Shown: positions 46,204-57,425, counted from the stretch's first letter. The stretch is DNA of 64,000 nucleotides from Nilaparvata lugens (GCF_014356525.2 NC_052505.1:51464970-51528969), one strand, 5' to 3'. Made by a program: numbers and translations. Notes: generated by a model from the sequence alone, not told the origin.

Positions 46204-47768
46204 TTGCAGCCCATGTTCTCGCTTGTTACCTGCTCAACACCTTCATTGTTTTCAGACATGTCATTGAAAATTTCAACTTATCATAAGTTAATTTGTGCAA
46301 CCGCCTATGTCCTTTGGTTTATTCATAACTTGAAACTTTGTCATAACTCAAAATCATGTCATGTTGGTGAATTATCCATTCAGGAAATTCAGGCCGCCAA
46401 GATCCACATCATACAGGATATCCAATCAAATGTTTTTGCCACCGAATTGGAGCTTTTGTGTCAGGGCAAGGAATTACCCTTCAACAATCCCATCAAGTCT
46501 CTCTCTCCATTCATCCACTCTGATGGGCTTTTAAGAGTAGGGTGTCGCCTTTGGGAGGTTGTTGTCTCATTTGATTATAAGCACCAAATCTTGTTACCTT
46601 CTAAACGTAGGTTTACTAGCATACTCATTGTCTTGTTTCACAGGCACTTGCAGCATGCCGGCGTTCAGGCTACCATGGCCAGCATTCGACAGCGTTTCTG
46701 GATCCCTTCCACATGCTGCACCATCAAAAGTGTAATCAAGAGCTGTAACATGTGCTTTCGTTTCTCTACCCTTCGCCCCAAACAAATCATGGGTCATCTT
46801 CCCAATTCTCGAGTTCAAGCAGATTTTCCATTCTATAATTGTGGAGTTGATTATGCAGGTCCTCTTTCCATTCGCATTGGTGGCATTAAATCACGCAATG
46901 TTTCAAAGGCTTATCTAGCATTGTTTATATGCATGGCAACACGTGCAGTTCATGTAGAGATTGTCTCAGAACTCTCAACAAAGGCCTTCATTGCTGCAGT
47001 CATACGTTTTGCTGCCCATCTAGGTATTCCATTTGCCATTCTTTCAGACAAGTTCAACAACATTCGTTGGTACTAACATTTGTTGGTACTAATAGCAATC
47101 TGCATGAGTTACATGATTTTCTATCAGCTTCTGCTACTCAGTCAGAGATCCACAACTTTGCAGCAATCTACAACATTGACTTGCACCTCATCCCTCCCAG
47201 GGCACCACACTTTGGTGGATTGAATGCCATAAAAAACTTAAAATGAATTTTCAGAGTGGTAACTTTGAACAAAATTTTGAATTTCGAGGAACTTTCTATG
47301 TTGTCAGCTCAGGTTGAATCTATCCTCAATTCGCATCCTCTTGTCCCTCTCTCGGAGGATCCTCAAGATCTGGCTTATTTGTCCCCTGGACATTTCCTCG
47401 TTGGTCATCCTCTTACTGCACTGCCATTTCTCACTCCAGCCACCACCCACATTGACCATCGTTCATGTTGGCACCAACTTGCAGCCCTCACTCAGGAACT
47501 TTGGAACTGTTGGTCAAATGAATACCTTACTACGCTGCAGAAGAAAAGTAGGTGGTGCTCAGAATCTGAGAACCTAAAGGTCGGCACCATAGTCATTCTT
47601 AAGGATCCAAACACATTGCCTTCCATGTGGGAACTTGCATGCATTACTAACACCCATCCAGGGAAGGATGATAAAGTTTGTGTAGTCACCGTCCTGACCT
47701 CAGCTGGTATATTCAAATGAACCATTTCCAGCCTCGCCCCGCTCCCTAAAGAGGATGATTCAAATTAA
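46204..47768 (+). pseudogene. BEL/Pao polyprotein, integrase and C-terminal region
   Basis: An HHCC zinc-binding region (FHRHLQHAGVQATMASIRQR, KSCNMC) precedes the catalytic part. The first Asp is in CGVDYAGPLSIR and the second in AILSDKF. The frame breaks at 47076 because of a 16-bp tandem duplication. After it, IPPRAPHFGGLN continues but the Glu expected a few residues on is not visible, and a stop follows. The last part (LNSHPLVPLSEDPQDLAYLS, LKVGTIVILKDPNTLPSMW, GKDDKVCVVTVLTSAG) is the typical BEL C-terminal domain, ending near 47768 after a stop at 47718. It would integrate the cDNA; this copy is dead. Confidence 0.85.
47061..47092. repeat. 16-bp tandem duplication in BEL integrase
   Basis: CATTCGTTGGTACTAA is followed by CATTTGTTGGTACTAA (one mismatch). 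Because 16 is not a multiple of 3 it shifts the integrase frame exactly where the open frame ends. Confidence 0.95.
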
Positions 47769-48967
47769 GTCTTTGTATGTCATTTGTATCTCAAATTCAG
47801 TCTTTATCTAGTTATTTTATCTTTTATTCATTTGTTTGCTTTTCATATATTTGTCTAATTCATTTCCCTCTTTTCTTTCGGGCCTAGTTATAATGTGTTG
47901 TTTGTCTGACATAATTTTCATCTTTTTTCATTGTGCAATACTCCATATCCCACAAAGGGCCCAGCTTATGTCAGATCTCACGACCCATTATTATTGTTGA
48001 CACAGTTTGACACCTGGTTCGCTAACTCGTGTTGTTGTTGTCATTGCTTCTTGTCATACCAGTTTGTCATTGTTCTCAGCTTCGACTTTCTATTCTGGAT
48101 TTATTTTATATATTTTCCATCCCTAGTGGTGTGAGTCAATTATTCATTAGTTTTGGCATTTTTTATTATGTATTTTTAGCCTTAATTAAGTTTTGATGTC
48201 AATTTTTTGATTTACTTTTGTATATGTGTTGAGTCATTCCACATAGCATTTTTTTCGGTTTCTAGCCATAGCCTTTCCATCACACTAACCACTTCTTCTT
48301 CATCACTTGCCTCTTCCACTTGTCTCTTGTGTTTGCTCTTGTTCCAAGTCTTTTTTCTCAAAATGAAGTTCAACAAACTACTAAATTCTTTCTCCAAACA
48401 AGTATTTTTCATCACCTAAAACATTCATCAAGTTTATTTCAATGGAACCAGCCTTCAGTTTTTACTCTTACACTTCAATTCATGGTAATTCAGTATGTTC
48501 AACCTTGTTCTTCAATTTTGCAAGTCACCTCATGTCACAGTTCAGTTAAATTTGTTAAATCAAGTATTCTAAATTATCAGTAATGATTTGTGCAACACTC
48601 AATGTATTTCCATAAATTCTATGTGATGCTTTAACAGTGTAATTCATTGCAATTCTTTGATTTGACTCTACTCATGGTAAGCAGGACTCGTATATTCTAA
48701 CCTATTCAACTACTCAAATCTACTTATCTACTACTCTCGATACGATGTTCTGTGGATCCACACTCTACAATCACTTGCACTTGCTGAGACTTACCTATGT
48801 ACAAACTCAAATCTACTCAATTACTCTGCTCAGCTCGTGATCTACTACTCTACTCTATTCTACCAGTCAAATCGAACTATCCATTTAATTCTCTGAAATG
48901 CTAGCAAGAACGTCCACTTCAATCCAACTAGATCAATTCTCAATTTATCAAGACAACTTCTAGACTA

Positions 48968-49112
48968 CGGTCCCAACCTAACCTCATCTTCTGAACTTCA
49001 GACTTCGGTCCCAGTCCGGTCTCATCTTGTGATCTTCTAGACTTCGGTCCCAGTCCGGTCTCATCCTGTGAACTTCTAGACTACGTTCCCAGTCCGGTCC
49101 CATCTTGTGAGC
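48968..49112. repeat. 39-bp tandem repeat, about 3.5 copies
   Basis: Unit containing CTTCGGTCCCAGTCCGGTCT then CATCTTGTGATCTTCTAGA. The minus strand reads D-W-D-R-S-L-E-D-H-K-M-R-P repeats, a by-product of the 39-bp period. Confidence 0.85.
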
Positions 49113-49288
49113 CTCAAGAACACCAATCCCTTGGATGACGCCAAACTTCCAATTAGCGGTCCCTAGAGCCTGTCCACACAAGGTGCTCCTTACTACATGG
49201 CGATCACAGCTAACCTTGAGTCGACCTTGACTTCATTCTTTGGATGAGTATTGCCCTTTGGGCTGTTTTTTACTTAGCAACTCTTTAT
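49112..49288 (+). repeat. Direct repeat, copy 1 (~175 bp)
   Basis: About 90 percent identical to 49820-49984, from GCCTC(A/T)AGAACACCAATCCC to GGGCTGTTTTTTACTTA. It has the position of an LTR end relative to the BEL fragment, but this is an inference. Confidence 0.85.
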
Positions 49289-49819
49289 TATTTTTTATTC
49301 TTCTTTATCATTCAAAGGCCAAGTTTAAATTCACCTTTCCCATTATCACAGCTATTTAACTACTGCCAATTGAAATAATTGTGTTCATGCCAATTTGATT
49401 ATTCATATTTGAAGTCAGCATATCTGTTTACTCTCAAGTATTTTTTAACTTCTATCTCCCTATTTTATTTTACGTACCACATTAATATTAGACTATATCA
49501 ATTACACACCCTCTAATCTAAATAAATTGTTCCTATTAATAGTTTTCATTTGATTCAGCAAAAATATTATTTTTGGAAATTACTCTCAATCTCCTAGCAT
49601 TTCTAATGTTCTATTATGTATTCATTGTCTAGATATGATAGCAAACGCTACATATTTCATTTAAGTAACCACGCCCTATAATGCTAATTCGATTATTCCT
49701 GTATGTAATTACTACTATAGCGCACATTATTATTTTCTCATTATAAGCACCTTCAAGTTTATTGAACTAATATCAATCAATCTGATAATCCTTTATGATT
49801 ATTACGCAATATCCGGTTG

Positions 49820-49984
49820 CCTCTAGAACACCAATCCCTTCGACGATGCCGAACTTCCAATTAGCAGTTGCTAGAGCCTTTCCACACAAGGTGCTCCTTA
49901 CTACATGGCGATCATGGCTAACCTTGAGTTGACCTTGACTTCATTCTTTGGATGAGTATCGCCCTTTGGGCTGTTTTTTACTTA
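49820..49984 (+). repeat. Direct repeat, copy 2 (~165 bp)
   Basis: Second copy of the 49112-49288 segment. It ends abruptly where gypsy pol coding sequence begins, so that junction is a breakpoint. Confidence 0.85.
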
Positions 49985-50792
49985 TATTCATTGAACCCCC
50001 ATTAGATCCACTGCCTGGAATGAGGGTTGCTCGTAGTGTTCAGCATGTCAACAATTCAATCTCATTTGTTGAAGTTATAAACCTTAATCTGTATCCAGTA
50101 CAGCTATTAAAAAATAAATGTATGGGTATTGCAGAGCCTGTGAGGATTACTGAACCCTCTTTACCTGATAGCATCTGTATCAATGGATGAAAAAAATTCA
50201 AAATTAGAAAAACAAATTGATGAGACTTTATCACATCTAAAGACTGAAGAAGCTGCGTTAATAGGTAAAGTATTAAAGCGCTATATCACAACATTTGAGA
50301 GGGATGTAATTTACCCGTTGAACATCATATCCCCACATTTGAAGAACGACCGATTACGAAAAGACCCTATAGAGTACCTTACCACATGCGCCCAGTAATG
50401 GAAGAGCATATAGCCGAAATGATGAATAAAGGTATAATAGTATCGTCAAACAATCCTTGGAGTGCACCAATTGTACTTGTGAGAAAGAAAAAACCCGATG
50501 GAAGCCTCAAATATCGTTTCTGTTCAGATTTCAGGCTTTTAAATTCAGTTACTGAAGCAAATGCATATCCATTACCGCTTATAAATTAGACACTTGAAGG
50601 ACTATGCAATAGTAAATATTTCTTTGGATTTGCAAAGTGGGTACCACCAAATAAAAATAGCAGAAGAGGATCAAGAAAAGACTGCTTTCACAACAATCGG
50701 TGGGCATTTTGAGTATAAGAGAATGGCTTTTGGATTGATGGGTGCCCCTCATGCATTCCAAAAATTGATGGACTCCTGGCTGAAATTTTAGG
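49985..50792 (+). pseudogene. Ty3/gypsy pol fragment (protease-RT linker and RT N-terminal half)
   Basis: Begins in the linker after the protease (EPPLDPLPGMRVARSVQHVN). The RT start follows: MRPVMEEHIAEMMNKGIIVS, SNNPWSAPIVLVRKKKPDGS and FCSDFRLLNSVT. A TAG lies at 50587, then LDLQSGYHQIKIAEEDQEKT, FEYKRMAFGLMGAPHAFQKL. The FADD-type catalytic box and everything after it are missing. Frame changes occur near 50185, 50390 and 50590. Truncated at both ends, it is a decayed fragment unrelated in position to the gag element at 52.3-58 kb. Confidence 0.85.
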
Positions 50793-52347
50793 AACAGTTT
50801 TTTAGGATTGTTGAGTTTGAAGTTTCTATGATTCTCTCTGTAAAAGTAGCTTATCTTCCATTCTTACTAGTTGAATCTACATATCTAAACAGTCCAATAT
50901 CAAAACTCAGTACATTCTAAAGATGAAAGCCATGCAAACATACAAATTAAGGAAGAGTAAGCATTTATAAGAAGTAGAAAAATCATGAAAGTATTTTACA
51001 TTCTAATCTCATAATCACAAGTTGAACAAGTAGGATAAAAAATTGAATATTCAATTTACTGAAAACTAAATGTACAGTCCATTGGAGATTGAAAATTAGT
51101 AAAGAATCATGAACCAAGTACAAAGTAGCCTACCGTATTGGATGAATTGAAAGATGATTCATCGTATTCTATTATTTGTTAACACATCAATGCCTCAACT
51201 CCACTCATCTTGTCATTCATTATACAAGGGCCTCAATGAGAACTTTATAATAATGGAAGTAAAGCATGAGCAGAATCATACTGGAATTACAAGGTTGGCA
51301 GAAGCTATTCTTGATGTCGATTAATGTTGATTTCGCTTCGGGCACCAAAAGAATAGACCAAATTTTATTTATATGTTGAAGCATTCAAATTAAACCTATT
51401 GAACATGATTTCTTATGACTTGGCGTTCACAGATTTAGTTAGTTAGGTGAAGATATTTGAAAAATGTTCGTTATCTTATTATAAATATTATAGTTTTCAC
51501 AGCATTCTAGTTCATTGTGATCGTTGAAGGGTTGAAGTGAGTTAGTTCAAGTGAATTTCAGTACAAAGTATTTTGTGGTTATGATGGGCTCTTCTTCATT
51601 TTCTATCGATGATTTGCTTCAGTAGAGAAAATTGAGAATGTTAGTTTTACATTTTAAAAGCTTTGAAGGTACGGTAATATAAATTTTATAAGCCCAGTAT
51701 TAAATTAATCGATGTTGTTTTTCATTGTATCGATGTGCATGTACTGTTTGCAATTCATCATTATTCTCTCAAGAATTAGTTTGTTATGAATTTCATGATC
51801 TGAAAATTCAAATTTGAATGCTATTTGGATGACGTTCACATTCCATTTGTTTTTTTACAATAATTGTTACATTGGAGAGTCAAGCAATTTAATCCATTTG
51901 GAAGTAAATGGAAATCACAGTGCAAATTGAACAGTGGATAGTCACTTTGAAATTCAGCTGCTTAATTAATTTCGGCTTGATACTATAATTTTTAATTTGA
52001 GTTGATCAGAGATATGCATTGTATATAATGTTTATATTTCAGTTTAACTGATCTCTTATCACAGTCTGGCTTTCATTCATAAACCTAATAATCCTAAATA
52101 ATTTGATTACCGTACCTTAAGGATGTAGCTTATCTTACGTCGAACAATGAACAATATGAGCAATTGTCATTAAATTACTATTATGATGATCATTGGAATT
52201 TCTGCTTGTGATTGGGAAAAGTCATTTTGAGAGCCTAGAAATTCGTACCTATTGGAAAAAGTTGCATTATTACTAGAAATTTTGTTATTTGTTTCAAATA
52301 ACTTTTACTTTTATTTTCTAAAATCTTTACTTTTATTCTATTAAACA
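50793..52347. other. Non-coding AT-rich region
   Basis: About 1.55 kb with no open frame of note and no repeat I can recognise. It ends at the CCTAC duplication flanking the next LTR element. Confidence 0.6.
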
Positions 52348-52352
52348 CCTAC

Positions 52353-52481
52353 TGTAATAGGAATGAGAGTAAACACGACATAAGTATTTAATACCTTAAG
52401 AAAGGTTTCGAATTGGAATGAGTTTGTTTTGAGACTTAGTAATAGTAATAACAAATTCAAAACATATGTTGTTATACTACA
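52353..52481 (-). repeat. Gypsy-like element 3' LTR
   Basis: 129 bp, starting TGTAATAGGAATGAGAG and ending GTTATACTACA. It differs from its partner at 57874-58002 by only a few substitutions, so the host element is not old. Confidence 0.9.
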
Positions 52482-52514
52482 TTCTTACCCCCAATACAAT
52501 ATGTGTATTGTTCA

Positions 52515-52699
52515 GGACGCAGGTGGGAAGGTGTGCTGAGCTGATGACAGCATGGGGATACACATCTGATCCTCTGTGCCAATGTGGACAAATCCAATCA
52601 ATGAACCACCTAATATCTGAGTGTCCACAACACTCCTATCATGGAGGGCTGTCCATGATGCTGGAGAAGATGTGTGTCAGTGGCTCCAGAACATTCTAA
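52515..52699 (+). pseudogene. LINE (Jockey-type) ORF2 C-terminal fragment
   Basis: About 60 residues with FRTQVGRCAELMTAWGYTSD, LCQCGQIQSMNHLISECP and YHGGL: the CX1-3C...H...C motif typical of the end of Jockey/I-type ORF2 proteins. It lies inside the gypsy-like element next to its 3' LTR, an odd place, perhaps captured or inserted there. Confidence 0.75.
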
Positions 52700-52764
52700 A
52701 TTCTATTGGTATTTGAAATATTAAGTGTAAAATTATGTTTTTTTTCTAATTTTGGCCTATGTAT

Positions 52765-53363
52765 GCATATGCATATATATATATATATATATTGGATTTG
52801 ATTGATGTAGTCGCCATTGATACAGTTCCCCTACCTGGTCTTATAGGAAGACCTAGGTTAAGAGCAGTAGAATTGTTTATAAAACTCAGAGAACTCCCTG
52901 TATCTATCAAAGCAGAGACAGATTTTCCATTAATCAGGGCTTGTACTGTACTCTTTGTCAATCCTCCGGGCGAAGCTGCTAGGTCAATAGAGTTCATAAT
53001 ATCTTTCGATTTTTTTGATTGTTTGGTTTGTAATTTACTCGACCTGCAGACCTTAGCAAAGTGCCCCTGTTTTCCACAATTATGATAAATTGTATTTTTA
53101 GCTGGGCAGCTGACCTGAGGATGTCTCAGATTACCACAAAAATAGCATTTTTCATTAGCAGCAGCTAATAAACAGTTTTCTGAATCAGTATTCTGATTGC
53201 TTGCTTGAGTATTTTGGGAAGAAGTTGCATTCAATTGGGATGAAGATTGGAAAGCTAATGATTGTGCATATGCAAGTTCCAGGGATCTGGCTTGACTATA
53301 TGTCTCTTCTAGTGTTAATGCAACATTCTCTAGTAAACGCTGGCAAATTGTAGGAGACTTCAT
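52765..53363 (-). pseudogene. Gypsy-like gag C-terminus with zinc knuckles and protease start
   Basis: Minus-strand continuation of the gag after the Copia insertion: SPTICQRLLENVALTLEE, then a Ser/Gln-rich linker, two zinc knuckles (CYFCGNLRHPQVSC and a diverged second one where the first Cys is Tyr: YHNCGKQGHFAKVC), and an aspartic protease start with ALIDTGSSLSFIN. The frame then dissolves into a (TA)n tract near 52770 that reads Y-I-Y-I. The protease is truncated, and the diverged first Cys of the second knuckle weakens RNA binding if expressed. Confidence 0.8.
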
Positions 53364-53557
53364 TGATAAAGTTTTAGTTTTACTTTTAAATAATAAAGAT
53401 TTGACGAGGAAACTCACAAAGAAAACAATTTTACATACGACTGCGTTTTTAATCACCATGACAGTGCTGCCACCATAGTTGTTCAAACACATAAATAATT
53501 TTGACATTACAATAGAAATAATACAAAATATAGTTTTACATGAATTATTATATTCCA
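53364..53557 (-). repeat. Copia 3' LTR
   Basis: 194 bp, highly similar to 57231-57425. Differences cluster in the first 60 bp. It reads partly open on the minus strand, which creates misleading ORFs beginning EYNNSCKTIFCI fused to gag. Confidence 0.9.
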
Positions 53558-53685
53558 CCACTCCTCCTTAATGTCAAAATGTTTTAACAAAAAATCAGTT
53601 TACATCTAAATTGTTATTTCTTAAATGATAATAAAGATTTTAATCAGAATTACTTGTTAGAAAGTCATCACTTGTATTACTTGTT

Positions 53686-54640
53686 TTACATAGTCACCAA
53701 CATATCTTTAAACTTCGAAAATTTGTTACCCAATAATGGTTTAGTAAATATGTCAGCTAGCTGTTTTTCTGAACAACAATATTTTATTTCAAACATGCCA
53801 TTATGAAATTGTTCGCTTACAAAATGGTACCTGACATCAATGTGTTTACTTTTCCTGTTCATTTGACCTGATTTAATTAGCTTGATAGCACTTTGATTGT
53901 CCACATCAAGTACTGTATTTATAGTTTTGTTACCGTAGTCAATTCTGAAAGAATAGTCTTCAAATATTTTAATTCTTTACAACACTCTGCAGCAGAAATA
54001 TACTCAGCTTCTGCTGTGGATAAGGCAATAATTGGTTGCTTTCTACAGCTCCAAATAATTGGTGCTCCTCCCAACAATATAACATACCCATTTGTGCTTT
54101 TTCTATCATTTAGATCACCAGCATAATCTGAATCACAATATGCTTCAACTTTCAATACATTTGACTTACTAAAAATAAACCAACATCTTTTGATCCATTT
54201 AGATATCTTAGGGTTCTCTTAACATTTTGTACATCTTTAGCACTAGGGTTATCTAAGTACCGGCTTTCATAGTTGACTGCAAAAGACATGTCAGGTCTTG
54301 TTTTGTTAGTTAAGTATAGCAAACTACCTACCGCCTCTCTATAGGGAAAATCTATTCTAAGCTTTTCAATTTGGTCATTTTTTACTATGGGTGTATTTTG
54401 ATATTTACTGCCAGTCATACTAAAATTTTCAAGAACTTTCTTAGAATAGCTTGTCTGTGTTACAAAAATGCCTTCTTTGTTTTGTCTTATTTCCAAACCT
54501 AAATAACTAGCTGGATTCTCATTTACTGTCATTTCAAAATTTTTCATTAATTTTTCCAATAGATTATTCATTTTAGTTTCATCCTTGCTCATCAAAATTC
54601 CATCATCTACATGTATGGCTAAATAAAGTTCATTTTAACT
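53686..54640 (-). pseudogene. Copia RT C-terminus and RNase H
   Basis: Begins with the RT catalytic box (YLAIHVDDGILMSKDETK). The RT palm continuation follows (ASYLGLEIRQNKEGIFVTQT, LRIDFPYREAVGSLLYL), then RNase H: EAYCDSDYAGDLNDRKSTNG, ALSTAEAEYISAAECC, DNQSAIKLIKSG and SEKQLADIFTKPL. Asp, Glu and Asp of the RNase H site are present. Frame changes occur near 54155 and 53910. The roughly 250-residue N-terminal half of RT is missing; the box follows almost directly after a Glu-rich linker (QEAEMMSEREQEAEMM, 54650-54720). The copy is therefore replication-defective. Confidence 0.85.
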
Positions 54641-54748
54641 GTCTTTGCCATTCATCATCTCTGCTTCTTGTTCTCTTTCACTCATCATCTCTGCTTCTTG
54701 TACATTTTCTTGTTCTCTCTGATTTTTTAAATCATTTCTATTTTGTCA

Positions 54749-56311
54749 TCATTTTACAAGCATTTCATTTTGGTCTTTTACAGTTTCATTTGAATAGAAA
54801 ATTTCTTCTTTTTCATTAAACAAAACATCTCTCAAGATAAAAATTTTTCTTTTTACTGGATCCCATAATCTATAACCATTTGGGGCATATCCTACAAAAA
54901 TTGCCTCTTTGCTACAGCTGTCAAGTTTTTTAAGTGAACCTAATACTTTTGAATGTACTTTAGAACCAAATATGTTTAATTTACTCAAATCCGGTTTTCT
55001 ACCATACCATTTTTCAGCAGGTGTTGTATCAATACTAACAGTTGGACTACGATTTATAAGATAGGCAGATGTTAATACAGCCTCTTCCCACATACTTTTG
55101 GGTAAATTTGAATCAAAAATTAATGCTCTTGCTTTTTCCATTAATGTTCTGTTCATTTGTTCAGCAGTTCCATTTAGTTGGGGTGAATAGGGTATAGTAT
55201 AATCTAGCACATTTCCCCGTGATTTAGACCAATTTTTCATGCAATTAGATACATATTCCCCACCATTATCACACCTGATCTTAGCAACTTTGAGATTGAA
55301 ATGAGCTTCAGCTTCATATACATATTCTTTCAAATAAGAAGCAGTTTCATTCTTAGATCTTAACAAATAGACTTTACAAAAATGACTGAAATCATCAACA
55401 CATGTCAAAAAATAATTTTTACCATCATGAGTTTGTGGATCAATAGGACCACATAAATCTGAATGAATTACTTGCAAAAAATGTGATGCTCTATTTCTTA
55501 TGGAATTGAAAGGTTTTCTTACTTGTTTGGCTTTTGGACAAATATTACAAAATTCCTCTTCACAAATATTCAATACATTTGATGGAATTCCTAATGAAAT
55601 TTTGGATAATTTTTCAAGATTCTTGAAACTAATATGACCTAATTTCCTATGCCAATTCATTGCTTCTGAATGATTTGAGAAACTGGATTCAGAATCTTTG
55701 TCAATCTTCTTAGAAATATGATTCACTATAGCCTTGTCATGATTACCTATTTTACTGGCATATTCTGCAATAGTTACATTATTTTTAATTTCTTCTTTTA
55801 ATTGAACTTCATATAAACCTTGCTTATTTTTATTCCCTTCCAAAATAACAATTTTGTTTTTCATGATTTGAACTTTACTTTTAGTACACAAAACTTTTCC
55901 ACCATTTTCGGTAATTGCATTTACTGACATTAAATTATTAGTGAGATCTGGGACATATGTAACATTTTCAAGTATACACTGTTCTGAGTTTACAACTCCT
56001 AAAGCTAATGCTACCATACTTTGATCTTTCTGGGCAACAGATATAGTTTGTTTACATGTTTTTACATTATCTAAAATACTGACATCATTAGTCATGTGGT
56101 TTGGTGTACAACCACTATCTATGATAAATACTTTATTGGAGACATCCTGACCCTCAGTTGCTTTTAGGCTATGACTTATTGAACTATTTACTTGAGTTAG
56201 AAAAGATGTTTTACTTTGAGCCTTATTACGAAAGTAACAGTATTTTTCATTGTGATTAGTTTTTTTACAGATTTTACATGACTTGTTATCACTAGACCTA
56301 TTGTTTTTCAA
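54749..56311 (-). CDS. Copia gag end, protease and integrase (520 residues, open)
   Basis: A zinc knuckle CKICKKTNHNEKYC comes near the start, then protease VFIIDSGCTPNHM, then the GAG-pre-integrase region (NWHRKLGHISFKNLEKLSK) with its His/Cys set. The integrase core follows: IHSDLCGPIDPQTHDG (Asp), KIRCDNGGEY (Asp), YSPQLNGTAEQMNRTLMEKA (Glu), and the C-terminal part NIFGSKVHSKVLGSLKKLDS. The frame is open throughout but ends at 54749, where RT should continue. It begins after a frame break in the preceding zinc-knuckle segment (56308-56450, where two more knuckles read in another frame). The first residue is internal to the polyprotein. Confidence 0.85.
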   Translation of the reverse strand: MKNNRSSDNKSCKICKKTNHNEKYCYFRNKAQSKTSFLTQVNSSISHSLKATEGQDVSNKVFIIDSGCTPNHMTNDVSILDNVKTCKQTISVAQKDQSMVALALGVVNSEQCILENVTYVPDLTNNLMSVNAITENGGKVLCTKSKVQIMKNKIVILEGNKNKQGLYEVQLKEEIKNNVTIAEYASKIGNHDKAIVNHISKKIDKDSESSFSNHSEAMNWHRKLGHISFKNLEKLSKISLGIPSNVLNICEEEFCNICPKAKQVRKPFNSIRNRASHFLQVIHSDLCGPIDPQTHDGKNYFLTCVDDFSHFCKVYLLRSKNETASYLKEYVYEAEAHFNLKVAKIRCDNGGEYVSNCMKNWSKSRGNVLDYTIPYSPQLNGTAEQMNRTLMEKARALIFDSNLPKSMWEEAVLTSAYLINRSPTVSIDTTPAEKWYGRKPDLSKLNIFGSKVHSKVLGSLKKLDSCSKEAIFVGYAPNGYRLWDPVKRKIFILRDVLFNEKEEIFYSNETVKDQNEMLVK

Positions 56312-56449
56312 AAAACAATCCTTTTCATAATGATTTGACTTTTTGCAATAAGTACAAAATTTTTGTTTAGACCTGTTATTTGGGCAGTTATTACGAATGT
56401 GTCCATATTCATTACAGGAGTAGCATTTTGTTGTCTTACTATTGGAAAT

Positions 56450-57084
56450 AGAAGCCTTGATCTTACCTCGTTCTTGTCATACTGTTTTAAACACCAGAGA
56501 TTCGCTCTCACCTGACCATTTAATTTCTTCTTGGAGAAGTCTAGCCTTTAGATTATCCAAAGTCTTTTCCGTGTTTACTGTAGAATCCCATGCACTTGAA
56601 AAATGTTTATACTGTTCTGGGAGTACACTCAGTATTTTAGTAATCACCATTGTTTCATCGATTTTCTGGTCAAGTCTGTTCAATTTGTATGCGATGTTTT
56701 GAATGTATGTTAGGTTACCCATCATGTCTTTATCTGTAGAGAACTTGCATGTATAAAAGTCTTGAAGAAGAGCACATTTTTGTTGAGTTGTGTCACGTTT
56801 AAATAAATTTTTCAATGTGCCATACATTTCCTTGGCACTATTACACGATATAATATGTATTTTTACATCATTGTCCAGCGTCATCAAGATGTAATGTTGA
56901 GCTTTTGCATCTTTGTTTTTGAAAATCTTAATCTTATCAACACTTTCACCCTGTTGTTCTGAAGTTCCAGTTCCATCTACCACATCCATCAGTTATTTAG
57001 TTTAAGTAATATTTTAATTCCAAATTCCCACATAGTGAATGAATCTGCATCCTTCAGCTTATGCACATAGTTCTCCCCATCCAT
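56450..57084 (-). pseudogene. Copia gag (UBN2-type)
   Basis: Start ATG at 57084 (MDGENYVHKLKDADSFTMW). A one-base shift near 56990 leads to a 170-residue frame with AQHYILMTLDNDVKIHIISC, MYGTLKNLFKRD, LDQKIDETMVITKILSVLPE and LDNLKARLLQEE. This is the helical gag domain of Copia elements (UBN2 families), forming the virus-like particle. A second break near 56480 separates it from the zinc knuckles. Confidence 0.8.
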
Positions 57085-57210
57085 CGGTGCAATTTTGAGG
57101 TTACCTTTTACAGAGAAAAATTTTTATTGAGGTTAAATCTTAAGAGAAAAATCAATAATCACTTTTCATGTTTTAAGATTAAAATTTTTACTTGTTTTTA
57201 CGTTTTTGGC

Positions 57211-57230
57211 CATTATCTGGGCCCATAACC
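57211..57230 (-). promoter_or_regulatory. Copia primer-binding site
   Basis: On the minus strand GGTTATGGGCCCAG follows immediately after the 5' LTR (57231-57425). This is the kind of site Copia elements use to pair with initiator tRNA-Met, so reverse transcription would start here. Confidence 0.75.
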
Positions 57231-57425
57231 TGATAAAGTTTTAGTTTTACTTTCAAAGAATAAAGAGTTGATGAGGAAACTCACAAAGAAAACGATTTTA
57301 CATACCGACTGTGTTTTTAATCACCATGACAGTGCTGCCACCATAGTTGTTCAAACACATAAATAATTTTGACATTACAATAGAAATAATACAAAATATA
57401 GTTTTACATGAATTATTATATTCCA
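57231..57425 (-). repeat. Copia 5' LTR
   Basis: 195 bp; partner of 53364-53557. Its outer end abuts the host gag frame at about 57426. Confidence 0.9.

Larger units (their letters stand above)
47769..49984. other. Non-coding region 3' of the BEL fragment (possible LTR remnants)
   Basis: No gene. It probably contains the BEL 3' LTR, but I could not fix its ends. Structures present: the 39-bp repeats at 48968-49112, and a segment of about 175 bp (containing CACAAGGTGCTCCTTACTAC and GCCCTTTGGGCTGTTTTTTA) found at 49112-49288 and again at 49820-49984. That is a direct repeat about 700 bp apart, possibly two LTR ends. Confidence 0.5.
53364..57425 (-). mobile_element. Copia element inserted in the gypsy-like gag
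   Basis: LTRs at 53364-53557 and 57231-57425 (194 and 195 bp, TGATAAAGT ... ATATTCCA in plus coordinates). A primer-binding site complement TCTGGGCCCATAACC lies next to the 5' LTR. A polypurine complement CCACTCCTCCTTAA lies at 53558-53571. The interior codes on the minus strand for gag, protease, integrase and part of RT/RNase H. The gag frame of the host element reads into and resumes after it, which fixes the insertion point. Flanks share only ATG, so a clean 5-bp duplication was not confirmed. Confidence 0.9.

Noticed and set aside
48207..48583. Coding ORFs after the BEL fragment
   Set aside because: Open on both strands with low-complexity Ser/Leu content and no recognisable motif; likely LTR or intergenic DNA.
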